Positions 17,491 through 25,476 of a stretch of DNA of 53,300 bases are shown here, one piece after another (the stretch's first letter is position 1; every line of letters begins with the position of its first letter). The notes beneath the pieces were generated by a model. It worked only from the letters and a program-made list of their open reading frames with translations. It searched no databases and had not been told where the DNA came from. The stretch comes from Chloroflexota bacterium (lineage in GTDB: Bacteria; Chloroflexota; Anaerolineae; UBA4142; SHND01). The position numbers and the translations under genes are program-made. The stretch covers positions 1 through 53,300 of the forward strand of contig JACQWQ010000130.1 of NCBI GenBank assembly GCA_016209205.1. Reading direction: 5' to 3'.

Positions 17491-17959
17491 CCGCGTGCGC
17501 GAATATTTCCGCGCCCATCGTCTCGACATCGAAATTCACGAACTGCCCAACTCGACGCGCACGGCGCAGCTCGCCGCCGAAGCGGTGGGCTGTGAACTCG
17601 GGCAAATCGTCAAGTCGCTCGTGTTTATTTTGGACGAACGCGACACGGTGCTCGCGCTCGTGGCGGGCGACCGCCGCGCGGACCCGTTCAAGATCGCGCG
17701 CGCGTTGCGCGCCAGCACGGTGCGTATCGCCAACGCGAATGAGGTGCGCGCGCGGACGGGGTTTGCGATTGGCGGCGTCGCGCCGTTCGCACACACGAGC
17801 GATGAAATCGCAGCGCGGCTTGTAGATGAGTCGCTGTCGCGTTTTGAAATTGTGTGGGCGGCGGCGGGGACGCCGCACTCGGTCTTTCCGATTGCGCGCG
17901 AAACGTTGCTGCGATTGACGAACGCGCAGGTCGCGGATATTACGAGTAAGGAGGAGTGA
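17474..17959 (+). CDS. YbaK/EbsC-type aminoacyl-tRNA deacylase-like protein
   Basis: A 161-residue protein of the YbaK/prolyl-tRNA synthetase-associated domain family. It shows the family elements [20 protein letters not shown] (conserved Lys), [12 protein letters not shown] and [12 protein letters not shown]. These enzymes hydrolyse mischarged aminoacyl-tRNAs, typically Cys- or Ala-tRNA(Pro), in trans. The ATG at 17474 is chosen because the fold begins right after it; it overlaps the pseudogene end. The substrate is not predictable from sequence. Confidence 0.85.
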   Translation: MAKSIDRVREYFRAHRLDIEIHELPNSTRTAQLAAEAVGCELGQIVKSLVFILDERDTVLALVAGDRRADPFKIARALRASTVRIANANEVRARTGFAIGGVAPFAHTSDEIAARLVDESLSRFEIVWAAAGTPHSVFPIARETLLRLTNAQVADITSKEE

Positions 17960-17980
17960 GGATGGAGGATTTCAGCTTCC

Positions 17981-19192
17981 CTATTTGCCTTTTCTTGATT
18001 TTTTCTTGGGTTCTTTTTTCTTGCCTGTCGTCGCGTGCCCGTTCTTTTGCGCGCGCGCGGCGGAGACCTGACGCCCCGTGGCGCGGCGGCGCGCGGACGC
18101 GCGTTTTTGCTTGGACGCAGGCGCGATTTCGATGGGGTGATACGCAGATGCGGGCGCGTTGGCGCGGGCGGTGAGGTCGTGGCGAATCAACCGCGCGGTT
18201 TCCAAAACTTGTTCAATGTCGCGGTCGAAAATTTGCAGCACCACATTCAAGGCATGCCCGCGCCGCACGGTTGCCCTGACCATCAATTCGAGCACGCGAT
18301 TCAAATCGAGCTCGCCCGATTCGGCATAGATGCTGGCGCTCTCGCGTAACTTGATTGGATAGCGGAACGGGTCTTGCTGGGGATGCAAACCCGGCACCGC
18401 GTGGGTTTCCGATTCCCAGCCGCCGCTCAAATCAAAAATGTGAATGTCATTTGCCAGCGTGTCGAGCGAGTACTCTAGCGTTGCTTCAAATGAAACGCGT
18501 TCATCGGGCCAGTTGCCCGTTTTCAACATGCGGCGGCGCGAACTCCACAAGTGCGCAATGTTGAACGCGAGTTTCGTGTTGCGGAGTGCTTTGCGGCACT
18601 CTTTCAACAACAGGAAGGCTTCCGCGCCGGTCGCGGGAAATTTTGGAAATTCGAGCGTTTCGATGACGGGCGTGAAACTCATTTCGCGCGCGGTATAGTA
18701 CGTGGCAAAGACATTGAAAATTTTGATCGCCTTGTCCATTTGATCCTGACGATCCCAACTCCATTTGTCCACGTGCGCGAGATGAAAGACGAAATAGTCC
18801 GCGTCAATGTATTCGGCAAACTCCATCGCCTGTTTTGTCGCTTCGATGGCTTCGTACTTGTGAAAAAAGTTGGACGAGAGCGCGTCGCGATTTTGCACCG
18901 GTTGGTGCACGCCGAGGAGCATGTTGGGCGCGCGTAGTTTCACGAGGAGCTCTGGTTGAGATTGGACGGTACGCCACCAGCGATTGTTTTTGCGCGGAAT
19001 GAATTGATCGGGGAACGTCGCGGGCACCGTCCACAAATCTTCGGGTTGAATTTCAAACAAGACGTACGGCGCTGCGAGGCGCGTCTGGTACAATTCAATG
19101 TAATCGCTCAAGCGTTCCGGCACGCGCAAATTGCGCGGCAGGTCCGCACGATTTACATCCGACAAGGCGCAGCCGACAATGATTTCTGCCAT
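17981..19192 (-). CDS. TIM-barrel protein, xylose isomerase-like, with Lys-rich tail
   Basis: A 403-residue protein. Residues ~1-330 look like an AP-endonuclease-2/xylose-isomerase-type barrel: ADYFVFHLAHVDKW, TPVIETLEFPKFP, LAFNIAHLWSS and HIFDLSGGWESETHAVPG carry His, Glu and Asp residues placed like the metal ligands of that superfamily. Residues ~350-403 are Lys/Arg/Ala-rich (KKKEPKKKSRKGK end), histone-like and suited to nucleic-acid binding. The combination hints at a nucleic-acid-acting enzyme, but that is inference. It is probably transcribed after the SixA-like gene, 18 bp upstream. Confidence 0.55.
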   Translation of the reverse strand: MAEIIVGCALSDVNRADLPRNLRVPERLSDYIELYQTRLAAPYVLFEIQPEDLWTVPATFPDQFIPRKNNRWWRTVQSQPELLVKLRAPNMLLGVHQPVQNRDALSSNFFHKYEAIEATKQAMEFAEYIDADYFVFHLAHVDKWSWDRQDQMDKAIKIFNVFATYYTAREMSFTPVIETLEFPKFPATGAEAFLLLKECRKALRNTKLAFNIAHLWSSRRRMLKTGNWPDERVSFEATLEYSLDTLANDIHIFDLSGGWESETHAVPGLHPQQDPFRYPIKLRESASIYAESGELDLNRVLELMVRATVRRGHALNVVLQIFDRDIEQVLETARLIRHDLTARANAPASAYHPIEIAPASKQKRASARRRATGRQVSAARAQKNGHATTGKKKEPKKKSRKGK

Positions 19193-19210
19193 ATTGAATT
19201 TTCACTCCGT

Positions 19211-19678
19211 TCAAATTGCTTTCAACACTTTGGGCGGCGCAAGCCACGCCAGTTCACCGCTCAACCCCGCGCCATCTTCCACATCAATGCGCGCCAAGCC
19301 CGCTTTGGCCATGCGCACGTTGCCGCCGGTCAGCAGCGCGATCACGCGACTGAAATCTGGTTCGTGCCCGACCAACAGCACATCGCGCCCCGGGTGCTCG
19401 TTCAGCAATTGACGCAGCGCGTTCAAATCAAAACCCGGCGCTAACTGTGGACAGGCCACACAATCAATTTCCAATTCAGCCGAAACAATCTCTGCCGTTT
19501 CCGCCGCGCGCGGCAGCGGGCTGGTGAGAATGACGTTTGGGCGGACCTTGAGCTCTTGCAAAGCTTTTGCCACCGCGGCGACTTGTTTGCGTCCTTTTTT
19601 GGTCAACGGGCGCGCGTCGTCCGGTTTTTCCCAATGCTCCCAATCTGCCAGCCCATGTCGCAAAAAGTAAAGCTTCAC
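19211..19678 (-). CDS. sixA: SixA-type phosphohistidine phosphatase
   Basis: A 155-residue histidine phosphatase. The catalytic RHG is at residues 7-9 (MKLYFLRHG), with the second Arg in SPLPRAAETAEI and the second catalytic His in LLVGHEPDFS. The length and PLTKKGRKQ are typical of SixA, which removes phosphate from phosphohistidine proteins such as HPt domains or NPr. The promoter at 19712-19740 serves it; the TIM-barrel gene follows. Confidence 0.85.
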   Translation of the reverse strand: MKLYFLRHGLADWEHWEKPDDARPLTKKGRKQVAAVAKALQELKVRPNVILTSPLPRAAETAEIVSAELEIDCVACPQLAPGFDLNALRQLLNEHPGRDVLLVGHEPDFSRVIALLTGGNVRMAKAGLARIDVEDGAGLSGELAWLAPPKVLKAI

Positions 19679-19711
19679 CTCTCCCCCTTGCGCGGACGAT
19701 TTACTCGCGCG

Positions 19712-19740
19712 ATTATACCTGTCAACGGCGCGGCTGCCAA
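19712..19740 (-). promoter_or_regulatory. Minus-strand promoter TTGGCA-N17-TATAAT for sixA
   Basis: -10 at 19717-19712, 17-nt spacer, -35 at 19740-19735. The -35 lies inside the host sequence that is duplicated around the palindromic insertion (19726-19754). Confidence 0.7.
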
Positions 19741-19873
19741 GTGATAAAATAACGGAGTTGTCGTAGGCGTTCAGACCCCAAGGGTTTTGCCGCGCCGCGC
19801 GACTCGATGCACATCATCGTTCGAAAACCCTTGGGGTCTTGCATCGGCGCGTCTGCCAAGTGATAAAATAACG
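19726..19873. repeat. P1 palindromic insertion flanked by 29-bp direct repeats
   Basis: 19726-19754 and 19845-19873 are direct copies (28/29 identical). Between them 90 bp contain family P1 copy 2: AGACCCCAAGGGTTTT (19773-19788) with its complement (19824-19839), in the opposite orientation to copies 1, 3 and 4. The duplicated sequence is the intergenic region just before the glycosylase start, so an insertion with target duplication between sixA and that gene is the simplest reading. Confidence 0.85.
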
Positions 19874-19875
19874 CC

Positions 19876-20571
19876 ATGCCGCAGCTCCTCGAAACCTTGT
19901 ATGCGAAACTGCTCGCGCATTATGGCGCGCAGTACTGGTGGCCCCACGAGTCGAAATGGGAAATCATGGTCGGCGCGATTTTGACACAGAATACGTCGTG
20001 GCGCAATGTCGAGCGCGCGCTCGAAAACCTGAAACGCGCCGACGCGCTCGCGCCGCGCCGCATCCGCGCGCTGCGTCTTGACCGGCTCGCCAAACTGATT
20101 CGCCCCGCGGGCTTTACATCGTCCAAACCGCGCCGCTTGAAAAGTCTAGCGAAATTTTTGCTGCGCGCGTACGCCGACGAACCAGACAAGATGCGCGGCG
20201 GCGATTTGATGACACAACGCGCGCAGCTGCTCGCCTTGCACGGCGTCGGTCCCGAAACGGCGGATGCGATTCTGTTGTATGCGGCACACCAACCGATTTT
20301 TGTAATTGACGCGTACACGCGGCGCATCCTGACGCGTCTCGGCTTGGCAGAGTCGAACGCTGGCTATCAGGAATTGCAAGCATTGTTCATGGAAAATTTG
20401 CCGCCGGACGCCGCGTTGTTTAATGAATTTCATGCGCTGCTCGACACCCATGCCAAATACACTTGCACCAAACGCGCGCCGCACTGCGCGGAATGTCCAT
20501 TGAATCAGATGTGTTTGAGAAAAGGATTGGAGACGGGAGACGGGAGAGGGAGTGATGGAGAGAGGGAGTGA
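19876..20571 (+). CDS. Endonuclease III-like HhH-GPD DNA glycosylase
   Basis: A 231-residue base-excision-repair protein. The helix-hairpin-helix is LLALHGVGPETADAILLYAA and the catalytic Asp lies in FVIDAYTRRIL. A 4Fe-4S cluster motif is present (CTKRAPHCAECPLNQMC, C-x6-C-x2-C-x5-C). No Lys of bifunctional EndoIII (LPGVGRKTA) is present (GPETA instead), which fits the monofunctional HhH-GPD group. The last ~12 residues (GDGRGSDGERE) are encoded by the adjacent simple repeat. TAAAAT (19864-19869) 7 nt before the ATG suggests a leaderless mRNA. Confidence 0.83.
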   Translation: MPQLLETLYAKLLAHYGAQYWWPHESKWEIMVGAILTQNTSWRNVERALENLKRADALAPRRIRALRLDRLAKLIRPAGFTSSKPRRLKSLAKFLLRAYADEPDKMRGGDLMTQRAQLLALHGVGPETADAILLYAAHQPIFVIDAYTRRILTRLGLAESNAGYQELQALFMENLPPDAALFNEFHALLDTHAKYTCTKRAPHCAECPLNQMCLRKGLETGDGRGSDGERE

Positions 20572-20735
20572 TGGAGAGAGACAGGTCGGATGGTCGGAGG
20601 GTCGGGTGGTCGGATGGTCGGATGGTCGGTGAGTCAGATGGTCAAGTGCAATCTGCGATACACGATTTGCAATACGCGATACGCGATCTGGGATACGCGA
20701 CTCACCATTTGCTATCCGCTACACAGCCATTCGCG
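20572..20735. repeat. Degenerate 8-bp arrays (GGTCGGAT and ATACGCGAT types)
   Basis: 20583-20645 is a run of GGTCGGAT-type octamers; 20655-20715 is a run of CGATACGCGAT/GATTTGCAATACG-type units. No gene is seen between the glycosylase gene and rpmH. Confidence 0.85.
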
Positions 20736-20738
20736 ATT

Positions 20739-20766
20739 TTGTGATTCCTACGCGCGCGTGTATAAT
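20739..20766 (+). promoter_or_regulatory. Putative rpmH promoter TTGTGA-N16-TATAAT
   Basis: -35 at 20739-20744 and a consensus -10 at 20761-20766. The start site near 20773 gives a leader of about 75 nt to the GTG of rpmH. Confidence 0.65.
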
Positions 20767-20848
20767 CTGGTCTTGCCCGCGTGGTGAAGTATTGACCGCG
20801 CGATTTTTTTGGCAATTTTTTGTCAAGCGTTACAGGGAGTTCGTCAAC

Positions 20849-21016
20849 GTGAAACGACCGTATCAACCGAAACGTTTGCACCGCTTGCGCGTCCACGGGT
20901 TCCGCCGCAAAATGCGTTCGACTGGCGGCCGCAATGTGTTAAAAGCGCGGCGCGCCAAAGGGCGCGCGCGCCTGACCGTCGGCGTCAAGCGCGCCAAAGT
21001 GTTTCGCAAACCATAG
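20849..21016 (+). CDS. rpmH: 50S ribosomal protein L34
   Basis: A 55-residue basic protein starting at GTG 20849 ([38 protein letters not shown]). The KR-YQP start and the RVHGFR...M-T-GR-VL--RR-KGR pattern are diagnostic of L34. AGGGAG lies about 10 nt upstream. The C-terminus is extended by ~9 residues ([10 protein letters not shown]) relative to the 44-46 residues of most L34. It leads the conserved rpmH-rnpA-yidD-yidC-jag group. Confidence 0.95.
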   Translation: MKRPYQPKRLHRLRVHGFRRKMRSTGGRNVLKARRAKGRARLTVGVKRAKVFRKP

Positions 21017-21019
21017 TCG

Positions 21020-21117
21020 AGACCTGACAGGTTTTAAAGCAGTGGGTCAACGCAAAATTTTCGCTTTCGCACCGCGCATTGTCGTACGCGAACCGACGCG
21101 TGGAAACCTGTCAGGTC
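21020..21117. repeat. Inverted-repeat element AGACCTGACAGGTTT between rpmH and rnpA
   Basis: Arms AGACCTGACAGGTTT (21021-21035) and AAACCTGTCAGGTCT (21103-21117) enclose a 67-bp centre. It would fold the intercistronic mRNA into one hairpin. The right arm with its GTGG flank also occurs alone at 8258-8275, at the start of the moaD-like gene. Confidence 0.85.
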
Positions 21118-21132
21118 TGGACGCGATGACGC

Positions 21133-21465
21133 GTGAAACGCGCGTGGCGACTAAAGAATCAAGCCGACGTACAGCGGGTGTGGCAAGAGGGACGCACATT
21201 TGCCCACCCGCTTGTTATATTGCGGGTGCGTCCGAACGGCTTGGCGCAGACGCGCGCGGCGTTCGTCGCCGGGAAAAAATTGGGCAATGCCGTCGTACGG
21301 AATCGCGCCAAACGCCGGATGCGCGAAGCGCTGCGACCGCTCTTTGTGCGGATCGCGCCGGGCTATGATCTGGTTCTCATTGCGCGCGGGAATATCGCCG
21401 CCGCGACTTTTACAGAGCTTGCAGCAGCCGTTCAAGAAATTCTGCGCCGCGCACGTATAATATAG
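21133..21465 (+). CDS. rnpA: Ribonuclease P protein component
   Basis: A 110-residue basic protein from GTG 21133 (MKRAWRLKNQADVQRVWQEG). The RNR signature is AVVRNRAKRRMREALR, preceded by FVAGKKLGN. It binds RNase P RNA and helps 5' processing of tRNA precursors. It follows rpmH as usual, but with a 116-bp gap containing an inverted repeat rather than the close or overlapping spacing common elsewhere. yidD follows by 3 bp. Confidence 0.94.
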   Translation: MKRAWRLKNQADVQRVWQEGRTFAHPLVILRVRPNGLAQTRAAFVAGKKLGNAVVRNRAKRRMREALRPLFVRIAPGYDLVLIARGNIAAATFTELAAAVQEILRRARII

Positions 21466-21468
21466 CGT

Positions 21469-21687
21469 ATGAAATATCTTGTCCTCGTCCCGCTTTGGTT
21501 GTATCAACGCTTTGTTTCGCCCTCGCTGCCCTCGGCGTGTCGTTTTCAACCCACTTGCTCACAATACGCGGTCGAGGCGATTGACCGGTTTGGCGTGGCG
21601 CGGGGCGGTTGGCTCGCGTTGAAACGCCTCGCGCGTTGTCATCCGTTTCACGCGCCGGGGTTTGATCCCGTGCCCTACAAAGATTGA
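21469..21687 (+). CDS. yidD: Membrane protein insertion efficiency factor YidD
   Basis: A 72-residue protein with the full family signature: [32 protein letters not shown] and [17 protein letters not shown], including the conserved Cys residues. It assists YidC-dependent membrane insertion. It starts 3 bp after rnpA; a TATAAT (21456-21461) inside the rnpA end is 7 nt from the ATG and might give an extra leaderless transcript. Confidence 0.94.
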   Translation: MKYLVLVPLWLYQRFVSPSLPSACRFQPTCSQYAVEAIDRFGVARGGWLALKRLARCHPFHAPGFDPVPYKD

Positions 21688-22798
21688 CAGGAGTGTAATC
21701 ATCAACAAGTTTTTTTTCTTTGTACTAGCGTTAGCTGGTCTCGCGCTCTTGGCGGCGTGCGGCGGCGCACCGCCCGCCACGGGTTGGTCGGGCGCGGCGC
21801 TGGACCAGAATTCGCTCTATTACGGCGGCGGCGATGCCAAGATCATTGCTCTCGATCCCGCGACCGGCGCCAAGAAATGGTCTTATCCGCAAGACAAAAA
21901 TCTGATCAGCGTGTACGGCACGCCCGTGGTCGAGAATGGCACGTTGTACGTCGGCGGCTACGATGGCGTCTTCCGCGCGCTGAACGCCAACAGCGGCACA
22001 TTGCGCTGGCAATTCCCTGTCGAGCCAAACCCGGCGGCGCTCGGCCCGGTTGTGCCCACCGCGCTCGTCGCCAACAACACGATTTATTTCGGCGACAACA
22101 ATAACAAGTTCTATGCGCTGGACGCCGCCAACGGCAGCAAGAAATGGGAATTTTCCGCCAAGGATAAAATCTGGTCGAGCGCCGCGTTCGATAAAGGGAC
22201 CGTGTATTTCGGTTCGTTGGATCATAACTTGTATGCGCTCGATGCCGCAACCGGCGCGAAAAAATGGAACTATGACGCGAGCAGTTTGATTGCAGGTACG
22301 CCATTGATAGCAAACGGTACGCTTTATTTTGGCGCGCAGAGTAAATTCGTCGCGCTTGACGCAGCGACGGGCAAACTCAAGTGGGAATTCAAATCCGACA
22401 ATCAGAATGAATGGATTTGGTCGAAACCCACGTGGCGGAACGACGCCGTTTATTTCGGTACACTGGCAGGCAAAGTGTACGCGCTCAACGCGTCTACCGG
22501 CAGCGTCGTATGGTCACAGTCGCTGTCAAGCAATGCCGAGATTCGTTCTGCAATCGTCGTAGAGGGCGACATCGGATATTTTGGCGCGACCGATCAATAT
22601 GTATATGCAATTGACTTGAATAACGGCGCGTTGAAATGGAAAATCCAGCTGCAAGGACCCGTTTACGCGTCGCCAACGCTTCAAGCCGGTATTTTGTATC
22701 TTCCCATACAAGGGCATAATATGTATGCTCTTAATGCTGCTGACGGTTCGCGCAAATGGTGTTTCGACGCCAACAGCGGGCAGCTCTGTGGGAATTAG
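21662..22798 (+). CDS. PQQ-like beta-propeller lipoprotein (BamB-like)
   Basis: A lipoprotein ([17 protein letters not shown], lipobox LAAC) with seven or eight PQQ-type blades: repeated [10 protein letters not shown] motifs such as [24 protein letters not shown] and [11 protein letters not shown]. The fold is that of BamB and quinoprotein propellers, usually scaffolds. No ATG or GTG exists in frame before the signal peptide: TTG 21662 (used here, 378 residues, overlapping yidD by 26 bp) has no ribosome site, while AGGAG at 21689-21693 points to ATC codons at 21698/21701. It sits between yidD and yidC, 6 bp before yidC, suggesting a role in envelope protein assembly. Confidence 0.8.
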   Translation: MIPCPTKIDRSVIINKFFFFVLALAGLALLAACGGAPPATGWSGAALDQNSLYYGGGDAKIIALDPATGAKKWSYPQDKNLISVYGTPVVENGTLYVGGYDGVFRALNANSGTLRWQFPVEPNPAALGPVVPTALVANNTIYFGDNNNKFYALDAANGSKKWEFSAKDKIWSSAAFDKGTVYFGSLDHNLYALDAATGAKKWNYDASSLIAGTPLIANGTLYFGAQSKFVALDAATGKLKWEFKSDNQNEWIWSKPTWRNDAVYFGTLAGKVYALNASTGSVVWSQSLSSNAEIRSAIVVEGDIGYFGATDQYVYAIDLNNGALKWKIQLQGPVYASPTLQAGILYLPIQGHNMYALNAADGSRKWCFDANSGQLCGN

Positions 22799-22804
22799 TG
22801 AAAT

Positions 22805-23749
22805 ATGGACATTCTCGGTGGTTTGTTCAACACGTTCGTGTACAATCCGATGTTGAATGCAATGTTGTTCCTGTATGCCCTCATCGGGAATTACGGCATT
22901 GCCATCATCGTGTTTACCCTTCTCGTCGGCGTCGTGACCATGCCGTTTCGCATCAAGTCGCAGCAGTCCATGAAAAAACAGCAAGAAAAAATGGCGGCGC
23001 TGAAACCGAAACTGGACGAGATCAAAAAGAAATACAAAGACAATCCGCAGCAGCTCCAGCAAGCACAAATGAAGCTGTACCAAGAGCACGGCATGGCGAA
23101 CCCCTTCAACGCTGGTTGTCTATTGACGCTGCTCCCCTTTCCGATTTTTATCGGCATGTATCAGGTGATTAACGATACGATAGCAGAGCGACCGGAACAG
23201 CTGATGCGGCTGCCGCAGCACCTGTACCCCAATTTTCTCAGCACCGCGTCCCTAGTGCCCGTTAACGCGTATTTCTTTGGACTGAATCTCGGCGCCGTGT
23301 TGAGCACACAAAATTTGGTGATCGTCGCGTTCGTCATCGCGGTGGTGGTCGGCGCGCAATACGTGCAAACGAAAATGATGCAGACTCCGACCGTCGCGCT
23401 CGATCCGCAGCAAGCGCAAATGAATCAGTCCATGACCCTGATCATGCCGCTGATGTTTGGATTTTTTGTGTATAGCGCGCCGATTGGTTTATCATTGTAT
23501 TGGATTACGTTTAGCGTCATCGGCATCCTTCAGCAAGGTTTTACCGGTGGATGGGACGGGATCAAAAATTTGCTGCCGAAACCAGCGCCCGAACCAGTGC
23601 GTACCAGACGCCGCACCGGCGCCCCGTCGTCTCTCAGCAAACCGCCTGTGGATGCCTCGAATGGGAACGAAAGTGAACCGGCAGCGCCCGCCGGTGGTGA
23701 CGTTGTGAGCGCAAACAAGGGAAAAAGAAAAAGTGGTAAAAAGCGTTAA
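22805..23749 (+). CDS. yidC: Membrane protein insertase YidC/Oxa1
   Basis: A 314-residue insertase of the short type (no large periplasmic P1 domain). The first helix (~22-42) is followed by the cytoplasmic coiled-coil hairpin (RIKSQQSMKKQQEKMAALKP to QMKLYQEHGMAN), which starts with the Arg equivalent of the hydrophilic groove (MPFRIKSQQ). Then NPFNAGCLLTLLPFPIFIGMY and three further helices follow. The tail after ~265 is Pro-, then Lys-rich (KGKRKSGKKR), suited to ribosome contact. It overlaps jag by 17 bp. Confidence 0.94.
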   Translation: MDILGGLFNTFVYNPMLNAMLFLYALIGNYGIAIIVFTLLVGVVTMPFRIKSQQSMKKQQEKMAALKPKLDEIKKKYKDNPQQLQQAQMKLYQEHGMANPFNAGCLLTLLPFPIFIGMYQVINDTIAERPEQLMRLPQHLYPNFLSTASLVPVNAYFFGLNLGAVLSTQNLVIVAFVIAVVVGAQYVQTKMMQTPTVALDPQQAQMNQSMTLIMPLMFGFFVYSAPIGLSLYWITFSVIGILQQGFTGGWDGIKNLLPKPAPEPVRTRRRTGAPSSLSKPPVDASNGNESEPAAPAGGDVVSANKGKRKSGKKR

Positions 23750-24458
23750 TTCTAGCGGACGTACGGTGGAAGAAGCGATTCAAGCCGGTTTGGCTGAATT
23801 GATGGTGGGACGCGATCAAGTCGAAGTCGAGCTCTTGAGCGCCATCGGCAGTGATCCGGAACATCCCGTCATGGTGCAACTCACCGTGCGCGAAGAAAAC
23901 GAGAACAACTTTGCACCGGTCGCAGCAGCGACGCCTGCCGCGTCTGTTTTGACCGAACCCCACGCGGCGCCGACGGCGGCGCGTTTGGACGAACCACAAG
24001 ATGTGCCAGCCGTTGCCAAACAAGTGTTGGAAAAGCTCTTGCGCGGGATGGGCATCCGCAGTCAAGTGGTGATCCATCGCGATGTGGAAGGCAACGAGGG
24101 GCCCGATTTCGTGCTCGACATTGTAGGCGCGGACTTGGGGATTCTCATCGGGCGCCGCGGGGAAACGCTGCGCGATTTGGAATATCTCGCGCGGTTGATC
24201 GTGGCAAGCCAGACCCACAGCAATGAGCGCTTCATGGTGGACGTGGAGGGCTATCGCGCGCGCCGCGAACGTGTCTTGCGCGAATTGGCAAAACGCATGG
24301 CAGAGCGCGTGCGCCAAAACCATCAGCCCATCACGCTGGAAGCGATGCCGCCGAACGAACGGCGCATCGTACACATTACGCTCAAAGAGCATCCGAACGT
24401 CAAAACCCAAAGCATCGGCGAAGGCGACCGACGGCGGGTCATGATTCTACCCAAGTAA
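23733..24458 (+). CDS. jag: RNA-binding protein Jag/KhpB (Jag_N-KH-R3H)
   Basis: A 241-residue protein. Jag_N domain at ~1-50 (GRTVEEAIQAGLAELMVGRD), Ala/Pro linker, KH domain with the loop IGRRGETLRDLEYL at ~145-160 and R3H domain with RNHQPITLEAMPPNERRIVH. KhpB binds RNA and influences cell division and elongation in Gram-positives. GTG 23733 overlaps the yidC end; this yidC-jag coupling is conserved in many bacteria. It is the last gene of the rpmH operon, followed by a repeat. Confidence 0.92.
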   Translation: MVKSVNSSGRTVEEAIQAGLAELMVGRDQVEVELLSAIGSDPEHPVMVQLTVREENENNFAPVAAATPAASVLTEPHAAPTAARLDEPQDVPAVAKQVLEKLLRGMGIRSQVVIHRDVEGNEGPDFVLDIVGADLGILIGRRGETLRDLEYLARLIVASQTHSNERFMVDVEGYRARRERVLRELAKRMAERVRQNHQPITLEAMPPNERRIVHITLKEHPNVKTQSIGEGDRRRVMILPK

Positions 24459-24530
24459 AGGATGAAGGATGAGGGATGAAGGATGAAAAATTCATTGCTT
24501 CATCCCTCATCCTTCCGCCTTCATCCTTCG
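24459..24530. repeat. GATGAAG-heptamer inverted array
   Basis: GGATGAAGGATGAGGGATGA (24461-24490) followed by TTCATTGCTTCATCCCTCAT and CTTCATCCTTC (24491-24530), making a large hairpin. It covers the apparent 5' end of the PfkB gene. Confidence 0.85.
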
Positions 24531-25367
24531 TTGTCCCCCGATTTTGTCGTCATCGGTCATCTCACGCGCGACGAGCAGGCGGACGGTTCGTTCACGCTCG
24601 GCGGCGCAGCCACGTTCGCGTCCATCACCGCGCGCGAATTAGGGTATCGCGTTGGCATCCTCACCAGCGCGGCAGCGGATTATCCGGAACCCCAGCTCTT
24701 GCACGATATTGAAATCGTGCGTATTCCTTCTCCGACGACCACAACCTTTCGCAATCTTTATCACGACAACACACGCACGCAATACGTGCGCGACATTGCC
24801 GCGCCCATTCGCGCGACGGATGTGCCTGCCGGATGGCGCGACGCGAAAATTGTGCTGCTCGGTCCGCTCGCGGGCGAAATTGACGGCGCGATGATGAACG
24901 TATTTTCGCCAAACACAACCCTCGCCGTTTCGCCGCAAGGGTGGATGCGCAAGTGGGACGCGATGGGGCGGGTGAAACCCCGCGCCTGGAGTGAAGCGGT
25001 TGACATTTTGCCGCGCGCGAGCGTTTTGATTCAAAGCGATGAAGATTTGGGACCTTTTGCGGAGCGTTTGTCGTCGTACGTCGCGCTAGCGCCCGTTGTC
25101 ATCATGACGCTCGGCGTAAACGGCTGCACGATTTATCAAAAGAGCAAACGTCCGCTGGAGGTGCCCGCCTTTCCGACAAAGGTTGTTGATCTGACCGGCG
25201 CGGGGGATTCGTTTGCGGCGGGTTTTTTGATTCGCTATTACGAAACCGGCGATTTGCTGCAAGCCGCGCGGTTTGGCAACGCGACGGCGTCGCTCGCCAT
25301 CGAAAGCGCGGGCGCAGAGACCATGCCGACGCGCGCTCAAGTCGAAGCGCGCCTCAAGCGGGGCTGA
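24483..25367 (+). CDS. PfkB-family carbohydrate/nucleoside kinase
   Basis: Up to 294 residues. The C-terminal signature DLTGAGDSFAAGF holds the anion hole and catalytic Asp; a Gly-rich LGGAATFASITARELG near the start is the substrate-site motif. The first 16 residues (MKNSLLHPSSFRLHPS) are repeat-encoded, and the fold begins at LSPDFVVIGHLTRDE, so TTG 24531 (278 residues) may be the true start. The substrate is unclear; shorter PfkB proteins of this type phosphorylate sugars or nucleosides. Confidence 0.82.
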   Translation: MKNSLLHPSSFRLHPSLSPDFVVIGHLTRDEQADGSFTLGGAATFASITARELGYRVGILTSAAADYPEPQLLHDIEIVRIPSPTTTTFRNLYHDNTRTQYVRDIAAPIRATDVPAGWRDAKIVLLGPLAGEIDGAMMNVFSPNTTLAVSPQGWMRKWDAMGRVKPRAWSEAVDILPRASVLIQSDEDLGPFAERLSSYVALAPVVIMTLGVNGCTIYQKSKRPLEVPAFPTKVVDLTGAGDSFAAGFLIRYYETGDLLQAARFGNATASLAIESAGAETMPTRAQVEARLKRG

Positions 25368-25374
25368 AATTGGT

Positions 25375-25404
25375 TTGTATAAATCGCTGAAAGTTTGATA
25401 CAAT
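25375..25404 (+). promoter_or_regulatory. Promoter TTGTAT-N18-TACAAT
   Basis: -35 at 25375-25380, -10 at 25399-25404, directly after the PfkB stop, reading into the lipoprotein gene at 25477. Confidence 0.65.
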
Positions 25405-25476
25405 CGTTTTGGCAAGTGCTCAGGCGACTCTCGCTCTAGCTTGTTTGTGTTCGCAAGCATCTTCGGAGGTGACATT

